A stretch of DNA of 64,000 nt. Origin: Winogradskyella sp. (lineage in GTDB: Bacteria > Bacteroidota > Bacteroidia > Flavobacteriales > Flavobacteriaceae). The position numbers and the translations under genes were made by a program. The number at the start of each line of letters is the position of its first letter. Within the stretch, counting starts at the first letter, position 1. Shown here piece after piece: positions 37,705 through 47,495 of the stretch. A model generated the notes under the pieces. That model had not been told where the DNA came from and made no database searches. It worked only from the letters and a program-made list of their open reading frames with translations. The stretch spans positions 97,686 to 161,685 of the forward strand of contig NZ_JABDQL010000025.1 of assembly GCF_013042245.1 (NCBI RefSeq), written 5' to 3'.

Positions 37705-39993
37705 TTAATTAATTATAATTTCATCTATAAAGGTCCAAGCTTTATTGCCAGCACCTTGTTTTCCTTCTGGAATTGTCCCGTAGTTTTTTATAACTATTTC
37801 TATTCGGGTAACAACCGTAGGTTCTATTTTATAAGCATAATCAACTATCAAATCATGACTATCTTTAATAAGCTTTATATCATTGATTGTTCTTCCATCT
37901 TCTTGGAGTTTAAAACTAAAACCGATTTCCTCTGGCGCATAAATCCACTGCCCATTTCCATTATGAAATCGAGTGGAGATTGAGCTAATCTCCTTTGGTG
38001 TTGAAAAATCTATGATAACAACAATATCTTCTCCCCAAAAGCCCAACCATTCTTTATCACCGTAACGACTAACACTTCCACTAATCCCATTTATTAAGCC
38101 TTCTGCACCACTACCTGAATAGGCCTTATGCGGTTCTTTATCTATAGAAATTTTTGCGCCAACAGCTTTATGGAAATTAATGTTTTGAGAAAATATTTTG
38201 CCTAGTTTTTCTTCAGCATTAAAAACTGCAGCTTTTATTTCTAAACTTTTAGAAATAGGAATTTCAGCCTTATAAATTTCTGATTTTAAAGTTGGCTCAT
38301 TACCGTCTAAAGTATAACGGATGTCTTTACCTTCAGTAAGTGTTTCTAATTTGTAAAATGACTCGTTGTTAATTGAAATCATTTCGCCGTTAATTTCATA
38401 TAAGTGATTTGCATAATTGATCCCCAAAACGTATAGTCGCTTATGGAAATCTTCAACTCTAGTTACAAAATCTCTATAATTTTTATTTTCAGTATTTGTC
38501 CAAAGGACTTCACTCATAGCTAATATCCTTGGGAACGCCATATACTCTACTTGTTCTGAAGTTGGCATATATTCCGTCCAAACATTTCCTTGAACACCTA
38601 TGATATATTTAGATTCTTCCTCGGTTAATTCATCTGGAATTGGATTAAAACTATATACTTTCTCTAATGGTAAATAACCACCAATAGCTGTGGGTTCATT
38701 TTCATTGTCGGACTGGTAATAATCAAAATAACAATGAGATGTTGGTGTCATGACAACATTATGTCCAGATTTTGCAGCTTCTACTGCACCACTTGTTCCA
38801 CGCCAAGACATTACGGTTGCATTTGGCGCTAAACCCCCTTCAAGAATTTCGTCCCAACCGATAATCTGTTTGCCTTTAGAATTCAAATATTTTTCCATTC
38901 GGGTAATAAAATAATTCTGAAGTTCATGTTCATCCTTTAAACCTTCAGCCTTTATCCTAGCCTGACAATTTTTGCAAGTTTTCCATCGTGTTTTTGGTGC
39001 TTCATCACCTCCGATATGAATATACTCACTTGGGAAAAGTGCCACTACCTCGTCTAGTACATTTTCTATAAAATTAAACGTTTCATCCTTTGTGCAATAA
39101 ATATCTTCAAAAACACCCCATTTTGTAGCTACTTCTACCTGTTCTCCAGTGCATCCTAATTCTGGGTATGCTGCAATGGCAGCCTGACTATGACCAGGCA
39201 TTTCGATTTCTGGGATGACCGTAACAAATCTTTCCGCTGCATAGGCGACAACTTCTTTTACTTCTTCTTGGGTATAATACCCTCCATATTTTTTACCATC
39301 AAACTGATGTGGTTGGTCACTATAATGTCCCATAAGGGTTTCTTTTCTGTATGCTGCAACTTTTTGTAATTTCGGATACTTTTTAATTTCTATACGCCAA
39401 CCTTGGTCTTCGGTCAGGTGCCAATGAAACGTATTCATTTTTAACATGGCTAGAGCATCGATATATTTCTTTATAAATTCAACAGGATACATATGTCGTG
39501 CTACATCGAGATGCATGCCTCGATATGAAAACTGAGGCTTGTCCGTTATGGTTAAAGCTTTTATTTTCAAACTATTTGACTTATACTCTTTCTCAATAAA
39601 TTCGGCTGGAAGTAATTGGATTAAAGTTTGTACTGCATAAAAAGCACCTTTTGCTGAGCTTGCTTTTATTGTAATTTCCTCTGTATTAACAACTAAATTA
39701 TAGGCTTCTAAATTTTTAATTGTCTTATCTAAAACAAACTTTATAGTATTTACTTCTCCAGTATTTCCCCCAAAAACTGGTGTTGTGATTGATTCCCAAT
39801 ATGCAACAGCAGGTTTAAGCTCTTCATCATAAACAAGGTTTGTATTAGAACTTAAAAGAAATTCGCCTTTGTTAATATTTAAAGTATTTGGTGCTGGAAT
39901 TATTTGCGGGTCAATCGCTGACTGCTCATTCTCTTTACAAGCAATAATGCTTACTAACAAAAATAAAACAAGGCACTTTTTCTTGAAATTCAT
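37705..39993 (-). CDS. Beta-N-acetylhexosaminidase, glycoside hydrolase family 20, lipoprotein
   Basis: The 762-residue enzyme has a lipoprotein signal (CLVLFLLVSIIACKEN, lipid Cys near 19), a GH20b-like N-terminal domain, and the GH20 barrel: YRGMHLDVARHMYPVEFIKK near 158, FHWHLTEDQGWRIEIKKYP near 189 and the catalytic Asp-Glu pair HIGGDEAPKTRW near 325. C-terminally there is a chitobiase-type module (IRYTLDGNEPTLKSEIYKAE) and a discoidin-like domain (AEGLINGISGSVSRYGDKEW). It releases terminal beta-GlcNAc/GalNAc. It is divergent from the GH92 gene, only 35 nt away, and shares the same pair of C-terminal modules with it. Confidence 0.93.
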   Translation of the reverse strand: MNFKKKCLVLFLLVSIIACKENEQSAIDPQIIPAPNTLNINKGEFLLSSNTNLVYDEELKPAVAYWESITTPVFGGNTGEVNTIKFVLDKTIKNLEAYNLVVNTEEITIKASSAKGAFYAVQTLIQLLPAEFIEKEYKSNSLKIKALTITDKPQFSYRGMHLDVARHMYPVEFIKKYIDALAMLKMNTFHWHLTEDQGWRIEIKKYPKLQKVAAYRKETLMGHYSDQPHQFDGKKYGGYYTQEEVKEVVAYAAERFVTVIPEIEMPGHSQAAIAAYPELGCTGEQVEVATKWGVFEDIYCTKDETFNFIENVLDEVVALFPSEYIHIGGDEAPKTRWKTCKNCQARIKAEGLKDEHELQNYFITRMEKYLNSKGKQIIGWDEILEGGLAPNATVMSWRGTSGAVEAAKSGHNVVMTPTSHCYFDYYQSDNENEPTAIGGYLPLEKVYSFNPIPDELTEEESKYIIGVQGNVWTEYMPTSEQVEYMAFPRILAMSEVLWTNTENKNYRDFVTRVEDFHKRLYVLGINYANHLYEINGEMISINNESFYKLETLTEGKDIRYTLDGNEPTLKSEIYKAEIPISKSLEIKAAVFNAEEKLGKIFSQNINFHKAVGAKISIDKEPHKAYSGSGAEGLINGISGSVSRYGDKEWLGFWGEDIVVIIDFSTPKEISSISTRFHNGNGQWIYAPEEIGFSFKLQEDGRTINDIKLIKDSHDLIVDYAYKIEPTVVTRIEIVIKNYGTIPEGKQGAGNKAWTFIDEIIIN

Positions 39994-40028
39994 TTTAGTA
40001 TCTTAGGTGCATTAAAATTAGTAATCTT

Positions 40029-42959
40029 TTGATGAATCCTAAATTTATTCCTGCTTTCCTTGGTATATTCTTGTTATTTGGATGTCAAAGTGAAAACTCA
40101 ACCACAACAGCAAAAAAAGAACAAACGCTTATAAATTATGTCAATACATTTATCGGTACAGGTGGTCACGGTCATACCTACCCTGGCGCATCTGCACCTT
40201 TTGGTATGATGCAACTAGGGCCAGATACACGACTTGAAGGTTGGGATGGTTGCTCTGGTTACCATTATACGGATGAATATATTTACGGCTTTTCGCACAC
40301 ACATTTAAGTGGCACAGGTATTAGCGATTATGGCGATGTACTTTTAATGCCAACAAATCAACAAATTTTTAATAATGGTGCTGATGGAAAACTAGGATAT
40401 CGTGCTCATTTTTCTCATGATAATGAATCTGCCCGGCCAGGATATTATAAAGTAAAATTAGATTCTACAAATATTGATGTCGAATTAACTGTATCCAAAC
40501 GCAGTGGTATCCACAAATATCAATTTCCTTCTTCAGACAATCAATATGTAATTTTAGATTTAGTACATCGCGATAAAGTCTTAGACGCTAAAATTGAAAA
40601 AGTATCAAATACCGAAATTGTAGGTTACAGACATTCTGAAGCTTGGGCAAAAGACCAACGCTTATTTTACGCCATTAAAACCTCGCATCCATTCTCCGAC
40701 GTGATGCAATCTCCTGAAAAAACAGGATTATCTGGCGGAAGACGCTCTGCTTTAAAATTTAACAACCCAAATAACGAACCTATATACATTAAGGTTGGTA
40801 TTTCAGCAGTTGATATTGAAGGTGCACGTAAAAATCTAGAAGCTGAAATAGAAAATAAAGATTTTTCAGCTATTAAAAAAGAAGTACAAGATTATTGGGA
40901 ACAACAACTTGAAAAAATAGTGATTGAAGATGATAATTTAGATAATAAAACCAACTTCTACTCCGCTTTGTATCATACCATGTTGGCACCGAATCGCTAT
41001 CAAGATGTTGATGGACGTTACAGAGGTATGGATTTAGAAATTCATAATGCAGATTTTGACTACTACTCAGTATTCTCGCTTTGGGATACTTATCGTGCAG
41101 CGCATCCTCTTTACACCATTATTGAACAAGAAAAAACCAACGATTTTATAAATACGTTTTTAGCAAAATATGACGAAGGTGGAATTATGCCTATGTGGGA
41201 TTTGGCAGGGAACTACACCGATTGCATGATTGGTTACCATGCTGTACCAGTAATTGCAGACGCTTACTTAAAAGGTATTAGAGATTATGACACTGAAAAA
41301 GCTTTTGAAGCTATGAAACATTCTGCCACTCGTGATAAATTTGGCCTTGAAGCATACAAAAAATACGGTTTTATTCCAGTTGATGAAGAAAGTGAATCGG
41401 TCTCTAAAACATTAGAATACGCCTATGACGATTGGACCATTGCACAAATGGCAAAAGACATGGGCAAAACAGAAGATTACAAAAATTACATTCAGCGTGC
41501 CCAGTATTACAAAAATGTGTTTGACCCAGAAAGCAAATTTATGCGTGGACGTTTTAGAAATACATGGTTTGCGCCTTTTGATCCTTATGAAGTAAATTTT
41601 AATTATACCGAAGCCAACTCATGGCAATACAGTTTTTATGTTCCACAAGACATTTCAGGATTTATAGAGTTATTAGGTGGTAAAGACCAACTTGAAAGTC
41701 AATTGGACGAGTTATTTACTGCAAAAACAGAAATATCAGGACGAAATCAGTCTGATATTACAGGATTAATAGGGCAATATGCGCATGGAAACGAACCTAG
41801 TCATCACATGGCGTACTTGTATAATTTTGTAAACAAACCACATAAAACTCAAGAACGCGTTTATCAGATTTTGACGGAATTGTACAATAATGACCCTGAC
41901 GGCGTTTCTGGAAATGAAGATTGCGGTCAAATGAGTGCTTGGTATGTTTTAAGTTCAATGGGGTTTTATTCTGTCACACCTGGAAGCAATCAATATATTA
42001 TTGGAACACCGCTTTTCGACAAAGCAACTATTAATTTAGAAAATGGCAAACAATTTACAGTTATTGCTAAAAATCGAAGTGAAACCAATATTTACATAGA
42101 AAGTGCAAAACTTAATGGTAATCCGTTAGAGGAAACATTAATCAAACACTCAGATATTATTGAAGGAGGAACTTTGGAATTCAAAATGACCAATCAACCT
42201 TCAACTTGGGGAACATCTGAAGGTAGCGAACCAATAACTGAAATCACGGAGCATATTATTTTGCCTTCACCATATATTGAAAAAGGTGATATTACATTTA
42301 GAGGTAGTACTGAAGTGGTTCTTAATACTTCTGAAAAAGATGCCCAAATTTTTTATGCTTTAGATGCTGAAGAATTTCAACCTTACGACAAACCGTTTAC
42401 TGTTACAGAAGATACTAAAGTGAAATTATATTCTGAAAAAGGGGAATTAAAAAGTCCTGTTTTAGAAACACCTTTCTATAAAATTGACCCAAATTTGAGA
42501 ATAACATTAGAAAGTGAATTTGCTAATCAATATTCCGCTGGTGGCAATGATGCGTTAATTGATGGGATTAGAAGTACAAAAAATTATAGAACAGGTAGTT
42601 GGCAAGGTTATCACAATCAAGATTTGGTTGTTATTGTAGACTTGGGTAAATTAAAGCCTATTTATAATTTGAAAGTAAATTTTCTACGTGACCAAGGTGC
42701 TTGGATATTTCTACCTAAATCGGTCGATGTATTGACATCTATTGATGGCAAAAAATTCAGGAAACATATTACATGGAATTTTCACACTAAAGAAAAAAAT
42801 GACACTATAGACATCAAAACTGTTCATCTATCAAAATTGGGTAAAGCTAAATATGTAAAAGTCATTGCCAAAAAACTAGGCGATTTACCTCAATGGCACA
42901 TTGGACATCCTATGAATGGAAAAAGCTGGATTTTTGCAGATGAGATTTCAATAAAATAA
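40029..42959 (+). CDS. GH92 alpha-mannosidase, lipoprotein
   Basis: The 976-residue enzyme begins with a lipoprotein signal (FIPAFLGIFLLFGCQSEN) and shows GH92 motifs: YVNTFIGTGGHGHTYPGASA near 38, MMQLGPDTRLEGWDGCSGYH near 60, FSLWDTYRAAHPLY near 348, and the conserved C-terminal half GNEPSHHMAYLYNF near 590 and GNEDCGQMSAWYVLSSMGFY near 628. GH92 enzymes are Ca-dependent exo-alpha-mannosidases acting on N-glycans or fungal mannan. The last ~230 residues hold a chitobiase-like module (AQIFYALDAEEFQPY) and a discoidin-like domain (GNDALIDGIRSTKNYRTGSW), as in the neighbouring GH20. It leads the plus-strand operon. Confidence 0.93.
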   Translation: MMNPKFIPAFLGIFLLFGCQSENSTTTAKKEQTLINYVNTFIGTGGHGHTYPGASAPFGMMQLGPDTRLEGWDGCSGYHYTDEYIYGFSHTHLSGTGISDYGDVLLMPTNQQIFNNGADGKLGYRAHFSHDNESARPGYYKVKLDSTNIDVELTVSKRSGIHKYQFPSSDNQYVILDLVHRDKVLDAKIEKVSNTEIVGYRHSEAWAKDQRLFYAIKTSHPFSDVMQSPEKTGLSGGRRSALKFNNPNNEPIYIKVGISAVDIEGARKNLEAEIENKDFSAIKKEVQDYWEQQLEKIVIEDDNLDNKTNFYSALYHTMLAPNRYQDVDGRYRGMDLEIHNADFDYYSVFSLWDTYRAAHPLYTIIEQEKTNDFINTFLAKYDEGGIMPMWDLAGNYTDCMIGYHAVPVIADAYLKGIRDYDTEKAFEAMKHSATRDKFGLEAYKKYGFIPVDEESESVSKTLEYAYDDWTIAQMAKDMGKTEDYKNYIQRAQYYKNVFDPESKFMRGRFRNTWFAPFDPYEVNFNYTEANSWQYSFYVPQDISGFIELLGGKDQLESQLDELFTAKTEISGRNQSDITGLIGQYAHGNEPSHHMAYLYNFVNKPHKTQERVYQILTELYNNDPDGVSGNEDCGQMSAWYVLSSMGFYSVTPGSNQYIIGTPLFDKATINLENGKQFTVIAKNRSETNIYIESAKLNGNPLEETLIKHSDIIEGGTLEFKMTNQPSTWGTSEGSEPITEITEHIILPSPYIEKGDITFRGSTEVVLNTSEKDAQIFYALDAEEFQPYDKPFTVTEDTKVKLYSEKGELKSPVLETPFYKIDPNLRITLESEFANQYSAGGNDALIDGIRSTKNYRTGSWQGYHNQDLVVIVDLGKLKPIYNLKVNFLRDQGAWIFLPKSVDVLTSIDGKKFRKHITWNFHTKEKNDTIDIKTVHLSKLGKAKYVKVIAKKLGDLPQWHIGHPMNGKSWIFADEISIK

Positions 42960-42984
42960 ATTAACTAATAACTAATAAAAAATC

Positions 42985-44664
42985 ATGAGTAACCAACAAA
43001 CTAATAAATCGGCATTAACAACCTTAGTCACAGTCTTCTTTTTCTGGGGATTTATTGCTGCGTCAAACGGTGTGTTTATTCCGTTTTGTAAAACGTATTT
43101 CAATATCGACCAATTTCAATCACAATTAGTTGATTTTGCATTTTATGGTGCTTATTATATTGGTGCTTTAATGCTTTTTATTATTTCGAGTTCTATTAAA
43201 AAGGACATTGTCAATTCTTGGGGTTATAAAAAAGTGATTGTTAATGGATTGTTGCTTTCGGCAATTGGAGCTTTTGTCATGTATCCAGCAACTGCAGGTG
43301 CAGAGCAAGGACAAACTGCTGTTTTCTATTTTGTATTAATTGCTTTATTTATTGTTGGCCTTGGATTTTCATTACAACAAACAGGTGCAAACCCTTTTGC
43401 TATTGCACTTGGTCCAACAGAAACAGGTTCTCATCGTTTAAATCTCGCTGGCGGAATTAACTCTTTTGGAACAACTATTGGCCCTATTGTTGTGGCACTC
43501 GTTCTATTTGGAACAGCGTCTGTAAGTCCTGAAGAGTTAGTTGCTATGATTAAGAATAATAAAATCACCTTAACCACAGTACAGTTATTATATCTTGGTG
43601 TTGGAGGATTGTTTTTAGTTGCGGCAGCATTATTTCACTTTTCAAAAAAATTACCAGCACTTAAATCAGATACGCCGTTTGAGCCTGCCAACAAAGCGCG
43701 AAATCTATTGATTGTATTAACACTAATAATAATGGCTTGTTTTGGCTATATCTTTAGTACGTATTCGGGAGAAACCCAAGTATCAGAATCAGTTGAAAAC
43801 ATACGTTTAGTATTATTATTTGTTGCTTTAATAGCTGTGATTGCTTCAGTATTTATTGCTAATTCAAGAGCTACAAAAAAACCAGAAGGTTGGGGTGCGA
43901 TGAAATACCCTCAACTCGTTTTAGGAATGTTAGCTATCTTCACCTATGTAGGTGTGGAAGTTACGATTCAGAGTAACTTAGGGGAGCTTCTAAAGACCGT
44001 TGCAGATAAAGTCAATAACTTAAACCCTTTAGGTCTCCCAGTTTTAAATGACGCCGGAATTGCACCTTTTATATCACTTTACTGGGGTGGTTTAATGATT
44101 GGTCGTTGGGTTGGTGCTATTACAGTATTCAACCCAAGTAAAGGATTAAAAAAGGTGTTATTAATCATTGTACCCTATATTGCTTTTGCGGTGATACTAA
44201 TTGCTAATAGAGCTGGTGGAAAGAGCTTCTCTTCAGACGAAATTATATTCTTTGGCATCTGTGTTGCGGTACAAGTTGGTGGTTTCTTTTTAGCTAAAGA
44301 CAATCCAGTAAAAACACTAAAAATATTTAGTTTACTTGGCGTTTTAGGCATGTTAGTAGGTTTATTCACAACAGGTAATTTGGCGTTATTCGCATTTTTA
44401 TCTGGTGGATTGTTTTGTTCTATTATGTGGCCTTGTATTTTTACGTTGAGTATTGCAGGTTTAGGGAAATACACCTCTCAAGGTTCAGCATTTTTAATCA
44501 TGATGATTTTAGGTGGTGCAATTATTCCTCCTCTTCAAGGTAAGCTTGCAGATATATTTAACATCCAATCGTCTTATTGGATTGCAGTTTTCTGCTTTGT
44601 ATACTTATTATTCTATGCCTACAGAACAAAAACAGTATTAGACAAACAAGGCGTGACTTACTAA
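42985..44664 (+). CDS. Sugar MFS transporter (FucP/GluP-like)
   Basis: The 559-residue protein has about twelve or more transmembrane helices. Family features are [20 protein letters not shown] near 18, [20 protein letters not shown] near 125 and the helix with [19 protein letters not shown] near 151, all typical of the FHS (fucose/galactose/glucose-H+ symporter) group. It is longer than E. coli FucP, with an added hydrophobic segment near 470. It lies 25 nt after the GH92 gene and 16 nt before glycosylasparaginase, so it likely imports the released monosaccharide (mannose or GlcNAc; inference). Confidence 0.92.
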   Translation: MSNQQTNKSALTTLVTVFFFWGFIAASNGVFIPFCKTYFNIDQFQSQLVDFAFYGAYYIGALMLFIISSSIKKDIVNSWGYKKVIVNGLLLSAIGAFVMYPATAGAEQGQTAVFYFVLIALFIVGLGFSLQQTGANPFAIALGPTETGSHRLNLAGGINSFGTTIGPIVVALVLFGTASVSPEELVAMIKNNKITLTTVQLLYLGVGGLFLVAAALFHFSKKLPALKSDTPFEPANKARNLLIVLTLIIMACFGYIFSTYSGETQVSESVENIRLVLLFVALIAVIASVFIANSRATKKPEGWGAMKYPQLVLGMLAIFTYVGVEVTIQSNLGELLKTVADKVNNLNPLGLPVLNDAGIAPFISLYWGGLMIGRWVGAITVFNPSKGLKKVLLIIVPYIAFAVILIANRAGGKSFSSDEIIFFGICVAVQVGGFFLAKDNPVKTLKIFSLLGVLGMLVGLFTTGNLALFAFLSGGLFCSIMWPCIFTLSIAGLGKYTSQGSAFLIMMILGGAIIPPLQGKLADIFNIQSSYWIAVFCFVYLLFYAYRTKTVLDKQGVTY

Positions 44665-44680
44665 TTCTAAATCAAAAAAC

Positions 44681-45694
44681 ATGGAACGTAGAAAGTTTAT
44701 AAAAAATGCCTCATTAACTGGTGTTGGGTTGGCTGTTGGCACATCAGTATCTTCTTGCAGAAACCTGACAGAAAAAAAATCTATTCAAACAAAACCGAAA
44801 GAGAAGATGCCGATAGACATATCTAATTTTCCCATAGCCATATGTACATGGGGTTTTGTTAAGGCAAATGCTAAAGCTGGAGAAGCCTTGCTATCTGGAA
44901 AAAATGCATTAGATGCGGCTATTGAAGGTGTTGCTGTAGAAGAAGAAAACCTAAAGAACACCACCGTTGGAAAAGGTGGCGCGCCTGACCGTGAAGGCAA
45001 CGTAACTTTAGATGCTTGTGTTATGGATAGTAATGGTGATTGTGGTGCTGTGGTTTGTGTTGGAGGCTATACCAATGTTGCTGCTTTGGCTAAGAAAGTA
45101 ATGGAAGAAACGCCTCATGTAATGTTGGCTGGTAAAGGCGCTGAAGAATTTGCAAAAGTTCAGGGTTTTAAAAAAGAAAATCTTTTAACTGATGCTTCTA
45201 GAAAAGCGTGGGAAGAATGGAAAAAGTCTCCTGAATACAAACCCATAATTAATATAGAAAATCATGATACCATTGGTATGCTCTGCATCGACAAAGATGG
45301 GGATATAGCAGGCGCTTGCACAACTTCTGGCTTATCGTATAAAATGAAAGGTCGTGTAGGCGATTCACCAATAATAGGCTCAGGATTATTTGTTGATAAC
45401 GAAATTGGTGGTGCAGCAGCAACCGGAATGGGGGAAGAAATTATGAAAACCGTTGGAAGTTTTTTAATTGTAGAATTAATGCGAAACGGTATAAGTCCTC
45501 AAGAAGCTTGTGAAGAGGCCGTAAATAGAATTGTTTCTAAAAACGATAGGTACAAAGATTTTCAAATTGCCTATATAGCTATAAATAAAGCTGGAAAAAC
45601 TGGTGCCTATTGTATTCATCAAGGTTTTTCAATGATGAAATATCAAAATAAAAAGAACGAACGCATGGAGGTTGATTTTTTTAATAAAGTATAA
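44681..45694 (+). CDS. N4-(beta-N-acetylglucosaminyl)-L-asparaginase (glycosylasparaginase)
   Basis: The 337-residue Ntn-hydrolase precursor has a twin-arginine type signal (ERRKFIKNASLTGVGLAVGT). The alpha part contains AICTWGFVKANAKAGEAL; the self-cleavage site is HD-TIGMLCID near 197-206, where the Thr becomes the catalytic N-terminus, followed by GRVGDSPIIGSGLFVDNEIG and GGAAATGMGEEIMKT. It cleaves the GlcNAc-Asn bond of N-glycoproteins. It is the third gene of the GH92-transporter-glycosylasparaginase operon and gives the strongest hint that the locus acts on N-glycans. Confidence 0.94.
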   Translation: MERRKFIKNASLTGVGLAVGTSVSSCRNLTEKKSIQTKPKEKMPIDISNFPIAICTWGFVKANAKAGEALLSGKNALDAAIEGVAVEEENLKNTTVGKGGAPDREGNVTLDACVMDSNGDCGAVVCVGGYTNVAALAKKVMEETPHVMLAGKGAEEFAKVQGFKKENLLTDASRKAWEEWKKSPEYKPIINIENHDTIGMLCIDKDGDIAGACTTSGLSYKMKGRVGDSPIIGSGLFVDNEIGGAAATGMGEEIMKTVGSFLIVELMRNGISPQEACEEAVNRIVSKNDRYKDFQIAYIAINKAGKTGAYCIHQGFSMMKYQNKKNERMEVDFFNKV

Positions 45695-45753
45695 TTATCG
45701 CTAGGGTTTCGGTATAAGTTATAACTAAATTAGCTTTCGACTACATTGACTTC

Positions 45754-45771
45754 TCCCAATAGCTATCGGGA
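45754..45771. repeat. Short inverted repeat between convergent genes
   Basis: TCCCAATAGCTATCGGGA is an 18-bp near-perfect palindrome between the glycosylasparaginase and aldehyde dehydrogenase stops. It could act as a bidirectional transcription stop, though it lacks a T-run, or be a common intergenic repeat. Confidence 0.5.
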
Positions 45772-45783
45772 TTCAACTTTAAA

Positions 45784-47196
45784 TTAAAACCACTTCACTG
45801 TAAATCGCGCTAATTTTTCTTTATAATTACTATATGGCGGAAACAACAACTCCGTGATTCCAAATGTATGTTGCTTAACAATGGCACGCTCGTTACTAAA
45901 TGCTTTAAAGCCATAATAACCGTGAGATTTTCCAATTCCGCTATTGTTTACACCTCCAAATGGTAAATTGTGGTTGGCGTAATGTATAATATTGTTGTTA
46001 ATACATGTTCCCCCAGCTCTTGTATAACTAAGTAGTTTTTCAGTATTCCTTTTACTTTTACTATATATATAAAGTGCAAGTGGTCGTTCTTTAGAATTTA
46101 CATAAGCAATAGCATCATCTATGGTTTTATAAGTTACCATAGGAAAGATAGGTCCAAAAATTTCTTCTTCTAATAACAACGCATTTTCCCCTAAACCTGA
46201 AACTATAGTCGGCGCTATATATTTTTTAGCTTTATCAGTTATATTCCCAAATTCAAAATTACCTCCATTATCTTCAGCATCTGTCAGAAGGGATTTAAGA
46301 CGTTCAAAATGTTTTGGTGTCACAATACGCGCATAAGAACTAGACTCTTTTGGATTATTGCTGTAAAAGGCTTTTAACACATTTTTACATTCTTCAATAA
46401 ATTGATTTTTGACGTTCTGCTGTACTAAAGCATAATCGGGTGATATACAAATCTGTCCGCAATTCATAAACTTACCCCACATAATTTTTTTTGCAGCTGT
46501 TTTTAGGTTAGCAGTTTCATCAATTATTGTTGGTGACTTACCGCCTAATTCTAAAGTTACAGATGCTAAATGCTCTGCAGCGGCTTTCATAATAATTTTA
46601 CCAACGGTTGGCGAGCCTGTAAAAAAGATATGATTAAATGGTAGTTTTAATAAGTCTGTAGATGTTTGCACTTCACCTTCAACTAAAGCGACTTCTTCTT
46701 CACTGAAAACAGTGTCAACAATTTTTTTCATCAATGCAGAAGAATGTGGTGTCATTTCCGATGGTTTTATGATTGCAGTGTTGCCAGCAGAAATAGCTGA
46801 TATCAATGGGCCAAAGGTTAAATTAAAAGGGAAATTCCATGGCGAAATAATTAGGCAAACACCTTTAGCTTCGTACTTAATATAGGATGACGCACCTAAC
46901 ATTGACAATGGTGTTTTTACTTTTTTGTTACGCATCCATTTGTGCAAATAGTTTTTTGCATGCTTAATGTCTCCTACTATCTGGTAAATTTCAGTCATTT
47001 CAGACTCCACATATGGTTTACCTAAATCTTTTAATAATGCTTCTTTAATTTCCTCTCTAAAGGTAATTTCTATAGCTCGTTGAAGTGCACTCAACTTCTT
47101 AATTCTCTGATTATAAGCGCCATTAGAGACTTTAAACTGATTGTTTTTTTGCTTTATGAATAGATTATAATATGGATTATTGGTGTTTTCTGTCAT
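45784..47196 (-). CDS. Aldehyde dehydrogenase, class 3-like
   Basis: The 470-residue enzyme fits the shorter class 3/YwdH type. Visible are the NAD(P) site (FFTGSPTVGKIIMKAAAEHL near 190), the general-base Glu in VTLELGGKSPTIID near 213 and the catalytic Cys in NCGQICISPDYAL near 246. A C-terminal hydrophobic/aromatic stretch (FPPYSNYKEKLARFTVKWF) recalls the membrane-associating tail of fatty aldehyde dehydrogenases. It oxidises medium or long-chain aldehydes. It is convergent with the glycan operon and alone on its strand. Confidence 0.92.
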   Translation of the reverse strand: MTENTNNPYYNLFIKQKNNQFKVSNGAYNQRIKKLSALQRAIEITFREEIKEALLKDLGKPYVESEMTEIYQIVGDIKHAKNYLHKWMRNKKVKTPLSMLGASSYIKYEAKGVCLIISPWNFPFNLTFGPLISAISAGNTAIIKPSEMTPHSSALMKKIVDTVFSEEEVALVEGEVQTSTDLLKLPFNHIFFTGSPTVGKIIMKAAAEHLASVTLELGGKSPTIIDETANLKTAAKKIMWGKFMNCGQICISPDYALVQQNVKNQFIEECKNVLKAFYSNNPKESSSYARIVTPKHFERLKSLLTDAEDNGGNFEFGNITDKAKKYIAPTIVSGLGENALLLEEEIFGPIFPMVTYKTIDDAIAYVNSKERPLALYIYSKSKRNTEKLLSYTRAGGTCINNNIIHYANHNLPFGGVNNSGIGKSHGYYGFKAFSNERAIVKQHTFGITELLFPPYSNYKEKLARFTVKWF

Positions 47197-47330
47197 TATA
47201 TAGTATTGATTTTAAAAGGCTAAGGGAAGAAACTATATATTTCACCGATATTTTAGACAATTACTATCCGTGGATCTAAAAGTGTCCCTTTTTGGTCTAA
47301 AAATTTCTTTTTAAGACATAATCCTCGCTT

Positions 47331-47492
47331 ATGTTTGTACCGTTGTTAAAAATAAGAACAATAAAACAAATTAAAAACTTAATTCTATTACTAGTCTTTT
47401 TAACTCTACCTTTAGTAGGGTTAGCACAGACTGAAAAGCCTGTGTCGGTAGATGTGGACTACCCAATTAATTTGCGCTCTAATTATTCTTAA
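47331..47492 (+). CDS. Small exported 53-residue ORF, possible gene remnant
   Basis: The ORF is too short for the track. It opens with a convincing signal peptide (KNLILLLVFLTLPLVGLAQ, cleavage after the Ala near 32) followed by only ~20 residues (TEKPVSVDVDYPINLRSNYS). It ends 3 nt before the convergent 631-residue protein's stop. A signal peptide followed by so little suggests either a secreted peptide or the 5' end of a lost gene. I do not recognise it. Confidence 0.45.
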   Translation: MFVPLLKIRTIKQIKNLILLLVFLTLPLVGLAQTEKPVSVDVDYPINLRSNYS

Positions 47493-47495
47493 AAT

